This document shows positions 50,678 through 59,648 of a stretch of 64,000 nucleotides of DNA, piece by piece. The stretch spans positions 106,450 to 170,449 of the forward strand of contig DHVX01000052.1 in the NCBI GenBank assembly GCA_002412885.1, in the 5' to 3' direction. The stretch's first letter is position 1. Each line of letters opens with the position of its first letter. Both the position numbers and the translations under genes were made by a program. This stretch comes from Bacteroidales bacterium UBA5197. Lineage in GTDB: Bacteria > Bacteroidota > Bacteroidia > Bacteroidales > Lentimicrobiaceae. Below the pieces are notes generated by a model. That model ran no database searches. It saw only the letters and a program-made list of their open reading frames with translations, and had not been told where the DNA came from.

Positions 50678-51649
50678 ATGGCTAAGGTTAGATATCACTT
50701 CAACACCAGTTCTCTCAAAATTGAAAAGGTAAAGATTACATTCAGACAGAGATTTTTGAGCTTTCTGTCGGTATTCTTTACAGGTTTGGTTTTTGCAGCT
50801 CTAGTTTTGGTGCTGGCATATAATTTTCTTGATTCCCCCAAAGAGCGCATGATGCGTCGCGAGATTGATCATTACAAACTTCAATATGCGATGCTCAACG
50901 ACAGGCTTGATCAGGTTCAGGCAGTTGTTGCTGATCTTCAGCAAAGAGACGATAATATTTACAGGGTTATTTTTGAGAGTGAGCCTATTCCATCGTCAGT
51001 GAGAAAGGCGGGTTATGGAGGTGCCGATCGGTATGCCAGAATGGAAGGCTATAAAAACAGCGAAATTATTATCAATACAACCCGTAAACTTGATCAGATT
51101 ACCAGTCAGTTGTATGTTCAGTCGAAGTCGTTTGATGAAGTTTTTAATCTCGCAAAACGCAAAGAAGAACTTTTGGCTGCAATACCGGCTATTCAACCGG
51201 TCGCAAATAAAGACCTGAGACGAATAGGTTCTTATTTCGGTTATCGCACAGATCCTTTCTACAAAGTGACTAAATTTCATGAAGGAATTGATTTTACAGC
51301 TACTGTTGGCACAGATATTTATGCAACAGGAGACGGAACTGTAGCTTCAATCGAGTATTCGCGTCGTGGATATGGAAATATGGTCATTATCAGCCATGGT
51401 TTTGGGTATGAGACAGTTTATGCCCATATGAGCAAAATGAATGTTAAACCTGGTCAGAATGTGAAACGCGGACAGGTTATCGGGCATGTTGGGAATACCG
51501 GAAAATCAACATCTCCGCATCTGCATTATGAAGTACGTAAAAATGGTCTTCCTGTTGACCCGATAAACTTCTTCTTCAACGATATTACACCTGAGGAGTA
51601 TGCGCTGATGATTGAGCAGTCAGAACGGCCTTCCCAAGCATTGGATTAA
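50678..51649 (+). CDS. M23-family peptidoglycan endopeptidase
   Basis: 323 residues. One N-terminal membrane helix (FFTGLVFAALVLVLAYNF, ~35-52), a coiled coil (~60-95, HYKLQYAMLNDRLDQVQAVV), then a C-terminal LytM/M23 domain with the Zn ligands in KFHEGIDFTA (His, Asp) and SPHLHYEVRKNG (His) and the YAHMSKM catalytic His. It should be a periplasmic, membrane-anchored DD-endopeptidase involved in cell-wall growth. The MerR gene follows 8 bases downstream and is probably cotranscribed. Confidence 0.92.
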   Translation: MAKVRYHFNTSSLKIEKVKITFRQRFLSFLSVFFTGLVFAALVLVLAYNFLDSPKERMMRREIDHYKLQYAMLNDRLDQVQAVVADLQQRDDNIYRVIFESEPIPSSVRKAGYGGADRYARMEGYKNSEIIINTTRKLDQITSQLYVQSKSFDEVFNLAKRKEELLAAIPAIQPVANKDLRRIGSYFGYRTDPFYKVTKFHEGIDFTATVGTDIYATGDGTVASIEYSRRGYGNMVIISHGFGYETVYAHMSKMNVKPGQNVKRGQVIGHVGNTGKSTSPHLHYEVRKNGLPVDPINFFFNDITPEEYALMIEQSERPSQALD

Positions 51650-51657
51650 TAAGTCGT

Positions 51658-51993
51658 ATGCCTTACAAGAAAAAAGAAATAGAGAAAGTTTATTATCGCA
51701 TTGGTGAAGTAGCCGGGATGTTTAATGTTAACGTCTCACTCATTCGCTTCTGGGAAACAGAATTTGATATCATAAAGCCTTATAGGAATAAGAAAGGGAA
51801 TCGCTTTTTTACTCCTCAGGATGTTGATAATTTTCGCCTGATTTATCATCTGGTTAAAGAACGCGGCTATACACTGCAAGGGGCGCGGGAGAAACTGAAA
51901 GGAAATCCGGTTGATTTACAGAAAGATCACGAAGTTGTAAAATCACTGCAGCAGATCAGATCATTTCTCATCAACCTTAAAGAAGAGCTTTAA
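51658..51993 (+). CDS. Small MerR-family transcriptional regulator
   Basis: 111 residues. A MerR winged helix-turn-helix occupies residues ~9-80 (VYYRIGEVAGMFNVNVSLIRFWETEF; FTPQDVDNFRLIYHLV) and a short helical tail follows (REKLKGNPVDLQ). There is no ligand-binding domain, which suggests a nucleoid-like or constitutive role rather than effector sensing. It is 8 bases after the M23 peptidase gene and convergent with hldD. Confidence 0.88.
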   Translation: MPYKKKEIEKVYYRIGEVAGMFNVNVSLIRFWETEFDIIKPYRNKKGNRFFTPQDVDNFRLIYHLVKERGYTLQGAREKLKGNPVDLQKDHEVVKSLQQIRSFLINLKEEL

Positions 51994-52002
51994 ACTGAGA
52001 TA

Positions 52003-52968
52003 TTATAAGCAGGTTTTGCTGCTCAGATAATTTACAACATAATCGAGTACCCCTTCTTCAAGCGAATAGAATTCCTGATTGTATCCTGAACTGATCAGTT
52101 TCTCCATATTGGCTTCGGTAAAATACTGGTACTTGTCGCGGATATCTTCGGGTGTATCTACAAAATTGATCTGAGGAGAAATGCCTGCTGCTGAAAAAGT
52201 TGCCTTAGCCAGATCAACAAAAGATCGTGCTTTTCCTGTGCCCAGATTGTAAAGGCCTGATTCCGGCTGTTTTTCCATCATATACATCAGTACATTTACC
52301 ACATCTTTCACATAAATAAAATCACGAAGCTGCTCACCATCCTTAAAATCAGGGCGATGAGACCTGAATAATTTCACTTGTCCTGTTTCTTTGATCTGGT
52401 GATATGCATGAAAAATAACGGATGCCATTCTTCCTTTATGATATTCATTGGGTCCATAGACATTGAAAAATTTCATTCCGGCCCAAAATGGAGGCGTTTG
52501 AGTTTGTCTGATCGCCCATTTATCAAATTCATTTTTTGATATCCCGTAAGGATTAAGGGGTTTAAGATCTTCCACAATTTCGTGGCTGTCATTATAGCCA
52601 AATTCACCAAGCCCATAAGTAGCGGCAGAAGAGGCGTAAACCAAAGGAATTTTTAACCGTGTGCAGGCTTCCCATATTTTCATTGAGTAACCTGTATTTA
52701 ACTCATCAAACACTGCCATATTAAACTCTGTGGTGTCGGTACGGGCACCTATATGAAAAATAAAGTCAACTTCCGTTCCTTTTGATTCGAGCCACGTAAA
52801 GAATTCCGAGCGTTCAACAAAGGCTGAAATGTTTTTACTCAGCAGATTTGCGGCTTTACTTGATTTCGAGAAATCGTCAACGGCAATAATATTGGTATGG
52901 CCGGTTTCCAGAAGTCTTCCTAAAAGACAACTTCCGATAAACCCGGCGGCTCCGGTTACAATAATCAT
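52003..52968 (-). CDS. hldD: ADP-L-glycero-D-manno-heptose 6-epimerase
   Basis: 321 residues, extended short-chain dehydrogenase. The Rossmann motif IIVTGAAGFIGSCLL begins at residue 2, VDDFS follows, catalytic Tyr-Lys are in NPYGISKNEFDKW (YxxxK), and FNVYGPNEYHKGRMASV is characteristic of HldD/RfaD rather than GalE. It makes the heptose precursor of the LPS core. It has its own -7 box and lies 59 bases downstream of the phoA stop. Confidence 0.92.
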   Translation of the reverse strand: MIIVTGAAGFIGSCLLGRLLETGHTNIIAVDDFSKSSKAANLLSKNISAFVERSEFFTWLESKGTEVDFIFHIGARTDTTEFNMAVFDELNTGYSMKIWEACTRLKIPLVYASSAATYGLGEFGYNDSHEIVEDLKPLNPYGISKNEFDKWAIRQTQTPPFWAGMKFFNVYGPNEYHKGRMASVIFHAYHQIKETGQVKLFRSHRPDFKDGEQLRDFIYVKDVVNVLMYMMEKQPESGLYNLGTGKARSFVDLAKATFSAAGISPQINFVDTPEDIRDKYQYFTEANMEKLISSGYNQEFYSLEEGVLDYVVNYLSSKTCL

Positions 52969-52995
52969 AAGAAATTAATTAGGGTTAATCTGCTG

Positions 52996-53003
52996 CAAAG
53001 GTA
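52996..53003 (-). promoter_or_regulatory. -7 promoter element for hldD
   Basis: Minus strand reads TACCTTTG, perfect TAnnTTTG, 28 bases before the hldD start. Confidence 0.5.
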
Positions 53004-53027
53004 ATTCAGCAGCGCAGGTTTTCAAAG

Positions 53028-54146
53028 CTAATTCAATGCGTTTTCAAATCCGAAAAGCTTTTTCATCAGTTTAAAAATATCAGTGTTGTCAAGAAAGCCT
53101 TCAAAGTGACTGGCACCTGGCCCATAGGTAAACACAGGCACCGGGGTTCCTGAATGGTCACCGGTAGAAAATTTTCCATCAGCTTCACCAGTTAAAAAAT
53201 TACCGCCAAGATTGGTAAATCCACCGGTTTCGTGGTCAGCGGTAACAATAACAAGGGTTTCTCCGTTTTTTTCTGCAAAATCAAGGGCTATGCCCACAGC
53301 CATGTCAAAATCAATGGTTTCGTCCAACATATATTGTATGTTGTTGTCGTGCCCGCCCCAATCTATCTGTGAACCTTCAACCATTAGAAAGAAGCCTTTC
53401 GGATTTTGAACAAGAAGTTCAATGGCTTTTGAAGTGGCAATGCTTAACATATCGCCTCTGCCTTCAGAATATTTAGGGGGATGTGCCGGGTAAAGAATAC
53501 CTGCCAACTTGCCGCTGATGACTTCCATCATAGCCGGGATGGTACTTACAACCTGGTAATTGCGAAATATAAGGCTGTCCAGCAGATTCAGGCTGTCGGC
53601 ACGTTTATTGAAATTTTCGCGACCACCGCCAATAAACACATCCACACCAGAGTCAAGGTATTGCATTGCAATTTCCTGAGCCATTTTCCGGCTTTCAACA
53701 TTGGCTATAAATGCAGCCGGTGTAGCGTGAGTTACATCACACGAAACTGCAAGGCCGGTTGCCAGACCTTGATCTTCAGCTATGTGCAGTATGCTTCTTA
53801 CCGGACTTTTATCAGGCAGCATGCCCAACATGCCGTTGTTTGTTTTTACTCCACAAGCCAGAGCAGTACCTGCTGCAGCAGAATCAGTAATATAGTTGTC
53901 AGCCGAAATGGTTTTTACAAAGGCAGTATGTGGCAATCTGGAAATGTTCAGATTATCCCGGCTTGCCGACATTGCAGCATAAACCTGAGGCAATCCCATG
54001 CCATCCCCAATAAGAAGAATAATATTCTTTGGCCTTTCATCTTTTGAAATGTTCCGGCTTTTCTTTTGTGCGAAAACGTCGGCAGATGAAAAGGTTAAAA
54101 CTATCGAGAATGCTATTGATAGTGAGATTCTGAAAAATATTTTCAT
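53028..54146 (-). CDS. Alkaline phosphatase
   Basis: 372 residues. Signal peptide ~1-26 (ISLSIAFSIVLTFSSADVFAQ), metal-binding LLIGDGMGLPQ, nucleophile serine in ITDSAAAGTALACG, DVTHATPAAFIA, EGSQIDWGGHDNN and late TADHETGGFT and GDHSGTPVPVF with Zn-binding Asp and His. It is a periplasmic phosphomonoesterase that releases phosphate. The family is typically induced by phosphate starvation, but no Pho box is recognised. Own -7 box at 54183. Confidence 0.95.
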   Translation of the reverse strand: MKIFFRISLSIAFSIVLTFSSADVFAQKKSRNISKDERPKNIILLIGDGMGLPQVYAAMSASRDNLNISRLPHTAFVKTISADNYITDSAAAGTALACGVKTNNGMLGMLPDKSPVRSILHIAEDQGLATGLAVSCDVTHATPAAFIANVESRKMAQEIAMQYLDSGVDVFIGGGRENFNKRADSLNLLDSLIFRNYQVVSTIPAMMEVISGKLAGILYPAHPPKYSEGRGDMLSIATSKAIELLVQNPKGFFLMVEGSQIDWGGHDNNIQYMLDETIDFDMAVGIALDFAEKNGETLVIVTADHETGGFTNLGGNFLTGEADGKFSTGDHSGTPVPVFTYGPGASHFEGFLDNTDIFKLMKKLFGFENALN

Positions 54147-54182
54147 TTGTGAAAGGTGGTATTATTAATCAATTAGGTCAGG

Positions 54183-54190
54183 CAAAGTTA
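54183..54190 (-). promoter_or_regulatory. -7 promoter element for the alkaline phosphatase gene
   Basis: Minus strand reads TAACTTTG, perfect TAnnTTTG, 37 bases before the start codon. Confidence 0.5.
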
Positions 54191-54367
54191 GTCTTACAAG
54201 TTTAAGAATGGGTTAACTTATCGTTAAATTGTTGTTGATTTTTTAAAAATATTTATCGGGAACAGATTTTTAAAAAAATCTGTACATTTACCCGCCCGAA
54301 ATCTGCAGGGTATTAGTCTTTGTCAATTTTCGTATTATCTGAATAAATCACTTAACATCAATCTTTT

Positions 54368-55774
54368 ATGAGAGAAAAAACCGTGACTTTGCTGAATGAT
54401 TCAAAGACCGCCAGATGGGTTGCACTGGCTTTGATTTCATTGACCATGTTCTTTGCCTACTTCTTCGTTGACGTTGTGGCTCCTTTGCAAACCATGCTTG
54501 AAACCGATTATAAATGGACACCGAAAGTGTTTGGTATGCTCGGCGGATCAGAATTTTTTCTGAATGTTTTTGCTTTCTTCCTGATTTTCTCGGGAGTGAT
54601 TCTTGACAAAATGGGCATCAGGTTTACACTTATCACGGCTGGTCTGGCCATGGTTTTAGGCGCAGCAATAAAGTTCTATGCCCTGACTGCCGGATTTGAA
54701 GCAACCGCTTTGGCTACCTGGCTTGGTTCGTTTATTGTTTGGATTCCTGCGTCAGCTAAACTTGCATTTTTTGGATTTGCAATTTTTGGTGTTGGAGTTG
54801 AAATGGCTGGTATAACAGTATCTAAAACCATTGTAAAATGGTTTAAAGGCAGGGAAATGGCTTTGGCTATGGGTCTTGAAATGGCTGTTGCCCGTTTGGG
54901 CGTTTTTGCTGTTTTTCGTCTTACTCCCATTTTTGCTGAAAACGGTGGACCTGCCAATTCGGTATTCTGGGGATTGGCATTCCTTTGCATTGGTTTTATT
55001 ACCTTCTTTGCCTACACCTTTATGGATAGGAAACTTGACAAACAAATGGGTGTATCGAAACTTACTGCTGATCCTGAGGAAGAGTTTAAACTCAGCGACC
55101 TTAAGAAAATTTTCACGAATCCTGGCTTCCTCGCCATTGCAGGTCTTTGTGTTTTATTTTATTCAGCCATTTTCCCGTTTCAGAAGTTCGCAACCGATAT
55201 GCTTGCCTCGAAACTAAGTGTGGATGTAAAAACCGCAGCAGCTTATTTCTCTTATTTTCCGATTGGCGCTATGATTCTTACTCCATTTATCGGATACTTC
55301 CTCGATATAAGGGGAAAAGGTGCTACCATGATGATTTTCGGAGCCGTTCTGTTAACTGCATCTCACCTTATTTTCGCACTGGTTCCGGCTGAATCATTTG
55401 GTGTTGCAACAGCTATTGGAACTATAGTTATTCTGGGTACTGCTTTTTCATTGGTTCCTGCTTCAATGTGGCCTTCTTTGCCCAAGATTGTTGAAGACAG
55501 ATATCTGGGTTCAGCATTTGGTGCTATTTTCTGGATTCAGAATATTGGATTACTTGCTGTTCCTATTCTTATCGGATGGGCACTCACTGCTTCTAATCCT
55601 GGTGTTTCCGAACAAATAGCTGCCGGAGTTGAAGGTGTAAAATATAACTACATGGTTCCTGAACTTATTTTTGCAGGCTTTGGTGTTCTTGCATTTGGCC
55701 TGGCCTTTGTTTTAAAAGCCGTTGACAAAAAGCATGGATACGGACTTGAGTTGCCAAACAAGAAGAAAAAGTAA
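54368..55774 (+). CDS. Major facilitator superfamily transporter
   Basis: 468 residues with about twelve predicted membrane helices. The conserved MFS loop 2-3 motif reads GVILDKMGIRFTL, and the corresponding second-half loop is GYFLDIRGKGATMM. Helices 4-5 contain GVGVEMAGITVSKTIVKWFKGREMALAMG, as in carriers of organic or nitrate-type anions (NarK/OFA-like), but the substrate cannot be assigned. No companion metabolic genes are adjacent. Followed by a strong terminator. Confidence 0.88.
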   Translation: MREKTVTLLNDSKTARWVALALISLTMFFAYFFVDVVAPLQTMLETDYKWTPKVFGMLGGSEFFLNVFAFFLIFSGVILDKMGIRFTLITAGLAMVLGAAIKFYALTAGFEATALATWLGSFIVWIPASAKLAFFGFAIFGVGVEMAGITVSKTIVKWFKGREMALAMGLEMAVARLGVFAVFRLTPIFAENGGPANSVFWGLAFLCIGFITFFAYTFMDRKLDKQMGVSKLTADPEEEFKLSDLKKIFTNPGFLAIAGLCVLFYSAIFPFQKFATDMLASKLSVDVKTAAAYFSYFPIGAMILTPFIGYFLDIRGKGATMMIFGAVLLTASHLIFALVPAESFGVATAIGTIVILGTAFSLVPASMWPSLPKIVEDRYLGSAFGAIFWIQNIGLLAVPILIGWALTASNPGVSEQIAAGVEGVKYNYMVPELIFAGFGVLAFGLAFVLKAVDKKHGYGLELPNKKKK

Positions 55775-55792
55775 AAGGATTTTTGTTCTTTA

Positions 55793-55822
55793 AAAAAACG
55801 GTGTCACCAGACGCCGTTTTTT
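55793..55822. terminator. Rho-independent terminator of the MFS gene
   Basis: Stem AAAAAACGG-TGTC paired with GACG-CCGTTTTTT (one G-T pair) and a four-base loop, 19 bases after the MFS stop, with an eight-T run. Confidence 0.88.
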
Positions 55823-55836
55823 TTGCATAAAAAAAA

Positions 55837-55941
55837 CCTGCCGGGATGTGCAGGTTTTTTTTTAACGACATGATGGGGAGGGAGGGATGCTAAATTGCAG
55901 AAGTTTTGATGACCTCTGCTGTTAAATATGATCATTATCAT
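55837..55941 (-). promoter_or_regulatory. Leader-peptide/attenuator-like module, copy 1
   Basis: Read on the minus strand, an ATG at 55941 opens a short frame MIMIIFNSRGHQNFCN...; it ends in the same PPHHVV as copy 2 but lacks the stop and runs on into the terminator. An internal hairpin GCAGAGGT / ACTTCTGC (55919-55912 with 55904-55897) lies within the frame, and an intrinsic terminator (CCTGC...GCAGG flanked by A and T runs) follows at 55854-55837. This is the layout of a translation-controlled attenuator, but no gene follows on this strand. Copy 1 may be a decayed version. Inference only. Confidence 0.45.
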
Positions 55942-56118
55942 AATTACGCTGCAAAGATGCACCAAATGCAAAGTGCGAAGTGAGTAAATGAATAAACGTA
56001 CGGTTTTTTTTATTAAGTGTATGCTTCTATCGATTAGTCGTAACTATTGATTTTTCGTTTTTTGCGATTTCTGTACAAAAGTATATGTAGAAAGTCCTGA
56101 AAATGTATCAAAAAAAAA

Positions 56119-56224
56119 CCTGCCGGGATGTGCAGGTCTCTTTTTAAACGACATGATGGGGAGGGAGGGATTCTAAATTGCAAAAGTTTTGATGACTTCT
56201 GCTGTTTAATATGATCATTATCAT
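56119..56224 (-). promoter_or_regulatory. Leader-peptide/attenuator-like module, copy 2
   Basis: Minus-strand ATG at 56224 opens a 26-codon frame, MIMIILNSRSHQ then NFCNLESLPPHHVV, closed by TAA at 56146-56144, eight bases before the terminator hairpin at 56136-56119. The internal hairpin GCAGAAGT / ACTTTTGC (56202-56195 with 56187-56180) is paired in both copies despite substitutions, using G-U pairs that exist only in a minus-strand transcript. Ile codons are clustered at the start and His-His-Val-Val codons at the end. Regulated gene unknown; the amylase gene is upstream, not downstream. Confidence 0.5.
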
Positions 56225-56465
56225 AATTACGCTGCAAAGATGCGCCAAATGCAAAGTGCGAAGTGTGTAAATGAATAAACGTAAAGGTTTTTTTATTAAG
56301 TGTATGCTTCTATCGATTAGTCGTAACAATTGATTTTTTGTTTTTTGCAATTTATGTAAAAAAGTAGATGTAAAAAGACCTGAAAATGCATCCAATCTGA
56401 CCTTTAATTCTGGCTGCATGGATACAGCGGGAAACTCCAAATAATCTCACCAGAATTCCTTTTAT

Positions 56466-56499
56466 AAAAAAAAACTGCCGGTATCAGAACCGGCAGTTT
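56466..56499 (-). terminator. Rho-independent terminator of the GH13 gene
   Basis: Stem AAACTGCCGGT / ACCGGCAGTTT with a six-base loop; on the minus strand it ends in a run of T. It is 49 bases after the amylase stop. Confidence 0.9.
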
Positions 56500-56548
56500 A
56501 TAATCTTACAAAAGACCTTGTCAATGCTGATTGATAAGGTGTATTCAG

Positions 56549-58408
56549 TTAGTTTTCAGGTTTAAGTATCACGGCTGTCATCGGAGCAAGTATAAAAGAT
56601 TTGCCTTTACCGGTATTACCTGTCAGCAAATCAGTGAAATTTCCCTCAAAAGGCAGGTTAATGGTTGTTTCTGAAGTGCCGGTATTGAAGGCAGCAAGCA
56701 TAATGTGGCCGGCCTTATTTTCTCTTGTGTACGACAGAATATTCCCATCGGATGAGGTAAAAGTCAGATTTCCATCACTCAACACAGGATTTTGCTTGCG
56801 AATGCTGATCAGCTTTTTGTAATAATTGAATAAGTCATGGTTAAAGCCAACCTTGTCGAACTGTTTTTTGCCGGGTTTTATGTTTGTGCGTGTTTCGTCG
56901 TCAAATTTCAGATTATCCCACCAAAGGGGTTTTCTCTCATCAGGATCATCTCCACCCCACATTCCGAATTCATCGCCATTCCATATATGAGGAGATCCGA
57001 TTGAGGTAAACTGGTGAGCCAGATACATTTTTACCCTCTGATAGGTTTCTTCATCAGGTCTGCCACTGATATAGGCTGTATCTTCATGCGGCGAAGCTCT
57101 GAATTTGTATTTTCCCTTGTTGGCAAAGCATGAAAGCAGTCTTGGGCTGTCATGGGTTGCACTCACATTCATCATTCCATAACGATAGGGCTCAGCAACA
57201 TTATTCCATTCTTTTGTGATTTCTGCTGCAAATCCGGCAGCATCAAACTTAGGGTATCCTTCAGCAAAAAATCCACGTGCCGGACGATATGCCTGATAAA
57301 ACATTACAGCATCAAATACTGAATCGTTTGTGTAAGGCGCAGGGTTCATAAAATCATCGGGCCATTTTTCCCACCATATTTCGCCAACAAGATATGCTTC
57401 AGGATTTATGCTTTTGACATAAGCATTGTAATCGCGCCAGAAACCCATAGGTATCTGTTCGGCAACATCCAGTCTGAATCCGTCAATCCCTTTGCCGACA
57501 TCGCCGTCAGGAGCCAGCCATCGCTTTGTAACTTCAAAAATGTGCTTTTTTGCACCATCATCAATATTTCCCTCAAAAGGGAATCCGTGTTTACGCTCAC
57601 CAACTACATTTGTTTTCCTGAGTTCCGGTAAACTCATTATGTTGAGCCACCCTTTGTATTGAAATTCATTTTCAGGTGTCTTCAGGTCATCCCATGTAAT
57701 TACTTCGTACCAATCCTTGTATTGTGAATTTTGCTGATTTTCGATAAGGTCTTTCCATGCAGGAAACAATACCCCAGTATGATTCCATGAAAAATCCACA
57801 ATAACTCTTATGCCACGTGAGTGCAGTTCTTCAACAAGCCGAAGGAACATTTTATCGGCCGATGTCCATTTCCAGGTCTCCGGATCAGAAAGATCTTCTG
57901 AAGCGATGATTTGCATATCTCCTTCAGGATCGGGCCCGAAATTTACATCAATGTGATGATAATGACGCGCATCATACTTATGTAACGAAGGCGCATCATT
58001 TAAAGGATTGAAATAGATTGCTGTAATTCCAAGGTCCGTGAGGTAATCAAGCTTGTCAAAGATTCCCTGCAAATCGCCTCCGTATCTTCGGTGCTGCATG
58101 GTTTCTCTTAAACCATGACCTGTTTTGGCAGCCCACGGTTCCTGTGTATACCAATCGGATGTCCAAGGAGTTACTGACCAATCCTGAGGTACAGGGAATG
58201 ATGCAGTTGGTGTTGAAATGGTCTGGATTGTCGGATCATTCGAAAGGTCACCATTGTTAAACCTTTCTACAAATATCTGATACCATATCACATTTTTAGA
58301 CCATTCGGGGGGTGAATCTGTCATGGCATCCGGACTTTTGGTTTTACATGAAATCATGAGTGCCAGCATCAAAAAGCCGGTAAAAACTGCATAAAGAATT
58401 CGTTTCAT
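56549..58408 (-). CDS. GH13 alpha-amylase-family lipoprotein
   Basis: 619 residues. Signal peptide with lipobox LALMISC (Cys21), so it is lipid-anchored, probably periplasmic or surface-exposed like SusA/SusG. The (beta/alpha)8 GH13 core shows region I DARHYHHIDVN, DFSWNHTG (region near Asp205), the nucleophile Asp314 in GIDGFRLDVAEQ, the acid/base Glu343 in LVGEIWWEKW and the transition-state Asp in SATHDSPR. A C-terminal beta-sandwich domain ends with APMTAVILKPEN. It hydrolyses alpha-1,4 glucans or oligosaccharides (neopullulanase-like). It is 50 bases after lacI on the same strand and belongs to the glucan locus with susC/susD. Confidence 0.92.
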   Translation of the reverse strand: MKRILYAVFTGFLMLALMISCKTKSPDAMTDSPPEWSKNVIWYQIFVERFNNGDLSNDPTIQTISTPTASFPVPQDWSVTPWTSDWYTQEPWAAKTGHGLRETMQHRRYGGDLQGIFDKLDYLTDLGITAIYFNPLNDAPSLHKYDARHYHHIDVNFGPDPEGDMQIIASEDLSDPETWKWTSADKMFLRLVEELHSRGIRVIVDFSWNHTGVLFPAWKDLIENQQNSQYKDWYEVITWDDLKTPENEFQYKGWLNIMSLPELRKTNVVGERKHGFPFEGNIDDGAKKHIFEVTKRWLAPDGDVGKGIDGFRLDVAEQIPMGFWRDYNAYVKSINPEAYLVGEIWWEKWPDDFMNPAPYTNDSVFDAVMFYQAYRPARGFFAEGYPKFDAAGFAAEITKEWNNVAEPYRYGMMNVSATHDSPRLLSCFANKGKYKFRASPHEDTAYISGRPDEETYQRVKMYLAHQFTSIGSPHIWNGDEFGMWGGDDPDERKPLWWDNLKFDDETRTNIKPGKKQFDKVGFNHDLFNYYKKLISIRKQNPVLSDGNLTFTSSDGNILSYTRENKAGHIMLAAFNTGTSETTINLPFEGNFTDLLTGNTGKGKSFILAPMTAVILKPEN

Positions 58409-58458
58409 TGATTTGGAAAATTGGTTTTTAGATTATTTTATATCAAAATGCTTAAGAA

Positions 58459-59469
58459 TCAGGATGATGCTCTCTTTTCAAGAGAAACCGGAATCACGCG
58501 GGTCTGGAAATCGATAAATGTTGAAGGGTCTTCAATTCTTCGAATCAGAATCTCAACAGCCTGCCGCCCCATTTCAAAACCTCTTTGCTCAACTGTAGTG
58601 AGTGTCGGTGAAGCTATACTGGCAATTGGATCGTTACCAAAACCGGTAACCGCAATATCCTCCGGAATTTTGAAGCCGTTTTCCTGTAATATTTGCATTG
58701 CAGCAATTGCAGTAAAATCGTTAACAGCAAATATTCCGTCAATCCCGGGAGCAAGATCTATGATTCTGTCTTTCAACAGATAAACTTCTTTGCGGGTATC
58801 GCATTGAAGTATAAGTCCCGGATCTATCTCCACACCATGGTTAGAAAGAGCTTTCATATAGCCTTCGCGACGAAGCCGGCCTATATGCAGGTGCTCAGGT
58901 GATGCCAGATGGAGAATTTTACGGCATCCTCTTTCAAGCAAGTGGCTGGTAGCAAGAAGCGCACCATCAAAATCAGCAGTTACAACTCTGTCAGTTTCCA
59001 CACCCTCACTCACCCTATCCAGAAAAACAAGGGGAATACCACTGTCAATCAAATCTTTAAAATGCCCGTGATCGTGTGTTGTTTTGCTGATAGAAACCAA
59101 AATACCATCAACCCTGTTGTCGAGAAGCACCTGTGTATTAATCACTTCCCTGTGATAATCTTCGTTTGACTGGCATATGATAAGTCTGTATCCTTTTCCA
59201 TAAGCGAGCTCTTCAATACCACTAATGACAGAAGAGAAAAAATGATGTGTGATTTCAGGAATAACAAGCCCAAGGGTATTCGACCTTTGTCGTTTTAAGC
59301 TCAGAGCCAATGCATTGGGACGATAATTTACCTTTTCGGCATATTCTTTAACTACCCTTTTGGTTTCTGTGCTGATGTCAGGATGGTCTTTTAATGCCCT
59401 TGAAACTGTGGAAGGTGAAATTCCTAATGCCCGGGCTATGTCGTTGATGGAAATAAGGTTTGATTTCAT
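58459..59469 (-). CDS. LacI-family transcriptional regulator of the glucan locus
   Basis: 336 residues from the ATG at 59469 (MKSNLISINDIARALG); a nine-residue longer frame begins at 59496, but the DNA-binding domain starts right here. The helix-turn-helix is SINDIARALGISPSTVSRALKDHPDIS and the hinge YRPNALALSLKRQRSNTLG; a periplasmic-binding-protein-like sugar domain follows (LGLVIPEITHHFFSSVISGIEE; DGILVSISK; GFGNDPIASIASPTLTTVEQ). It should bind the tandem operators at 59623-59648 and respond to a maltose-type sugar, an inference from the adjoining GH13, susC and susD genes. Confidence 0.93.
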   Translation of the reverse strand: MKSNLISINDIARALGISPSTVSRALKDHPDISTETKRVVKEYAEKVNYRPNALALSLKRQRSNTLGLVIPEITHHFFSSVISGIEELAYGKGYRLIICQSNEDYHREVINTQVLLDNRVDGILVSISKTTHDHGHFKDLIDSGIPLVFLDRVSEGVETDRVVTADFDGALLATSHLLERGCRKILHLASPEHLHIGRLRREGYMKALSNHGVEIDPGLILQCDTRKEVYLLKDRIIDLAPGIDGIFAVNDFTAIAAMQILQENGFKIPEDIAVTGFGNDPIASIASPTLTTVEQRGFEMGRQAVEILIRRIEDPSTFIDFQTRVIPVSLEKRASS

Positions 59470-59622
59470 TTGATGGAAGTAAGAGATGTGATACAATTCA
59501 ATGCTTAAAGGTATGGTTTTAACAAATGCAATCTGATTTTTGCGCTTTTTTATTTCCTTTTTTGATCAGAAAGTGTGCTTTTTATATTTTGCAGGATGTA
59601 TTATTTATGCAAAAAAAAGTTT

Positions 59623-59636
59623 CGCAAACGATTGCG
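59623..59636. promoter_or_regulatory. LacI-type operator 1
   Basis: CGCAAACGATTGCG: near-palindrome with the central CG typical of LacI-family sites (GCAAAC-GATTGC half-sites). It is 154 bases upstream of lacI and 352 bases upstream of susC, so it can control either direction. Confidence 0.7.
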
Positions 59637-59648
59637 GAAACGATTGCA
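59635..59648. promoter_or_regulatory. LacI-type operator 2, overlapping operator 1 by two bases
   Basis: CGGAAACGATTGCA repeats the same core (GAAACGATTGC) 12 bases from operator 1. The first half-site carries one change (GGAAAC instead of GCAAAC). Confidence 0.62.

Larger units (their letters stand above)
55829..56393 (-). repeat. Tandem 282-bp direct duplication, two copies
   Basis: Copy 1 spans about 55829-56110 and copy 2 about 56111-56393; the hairpin CCTGCCGGGATGTGCAGG starts at 55837 and 56119, exactly 282 bases apart. The copies are nearly identical throughout except for point changes, and they are absent elsewhere in the window. They occupy most of the 774-base gap between the MFS and amylase genes (both of which end into it). 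See the two leader/attenuator entries for content. Confidence 0.93.
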
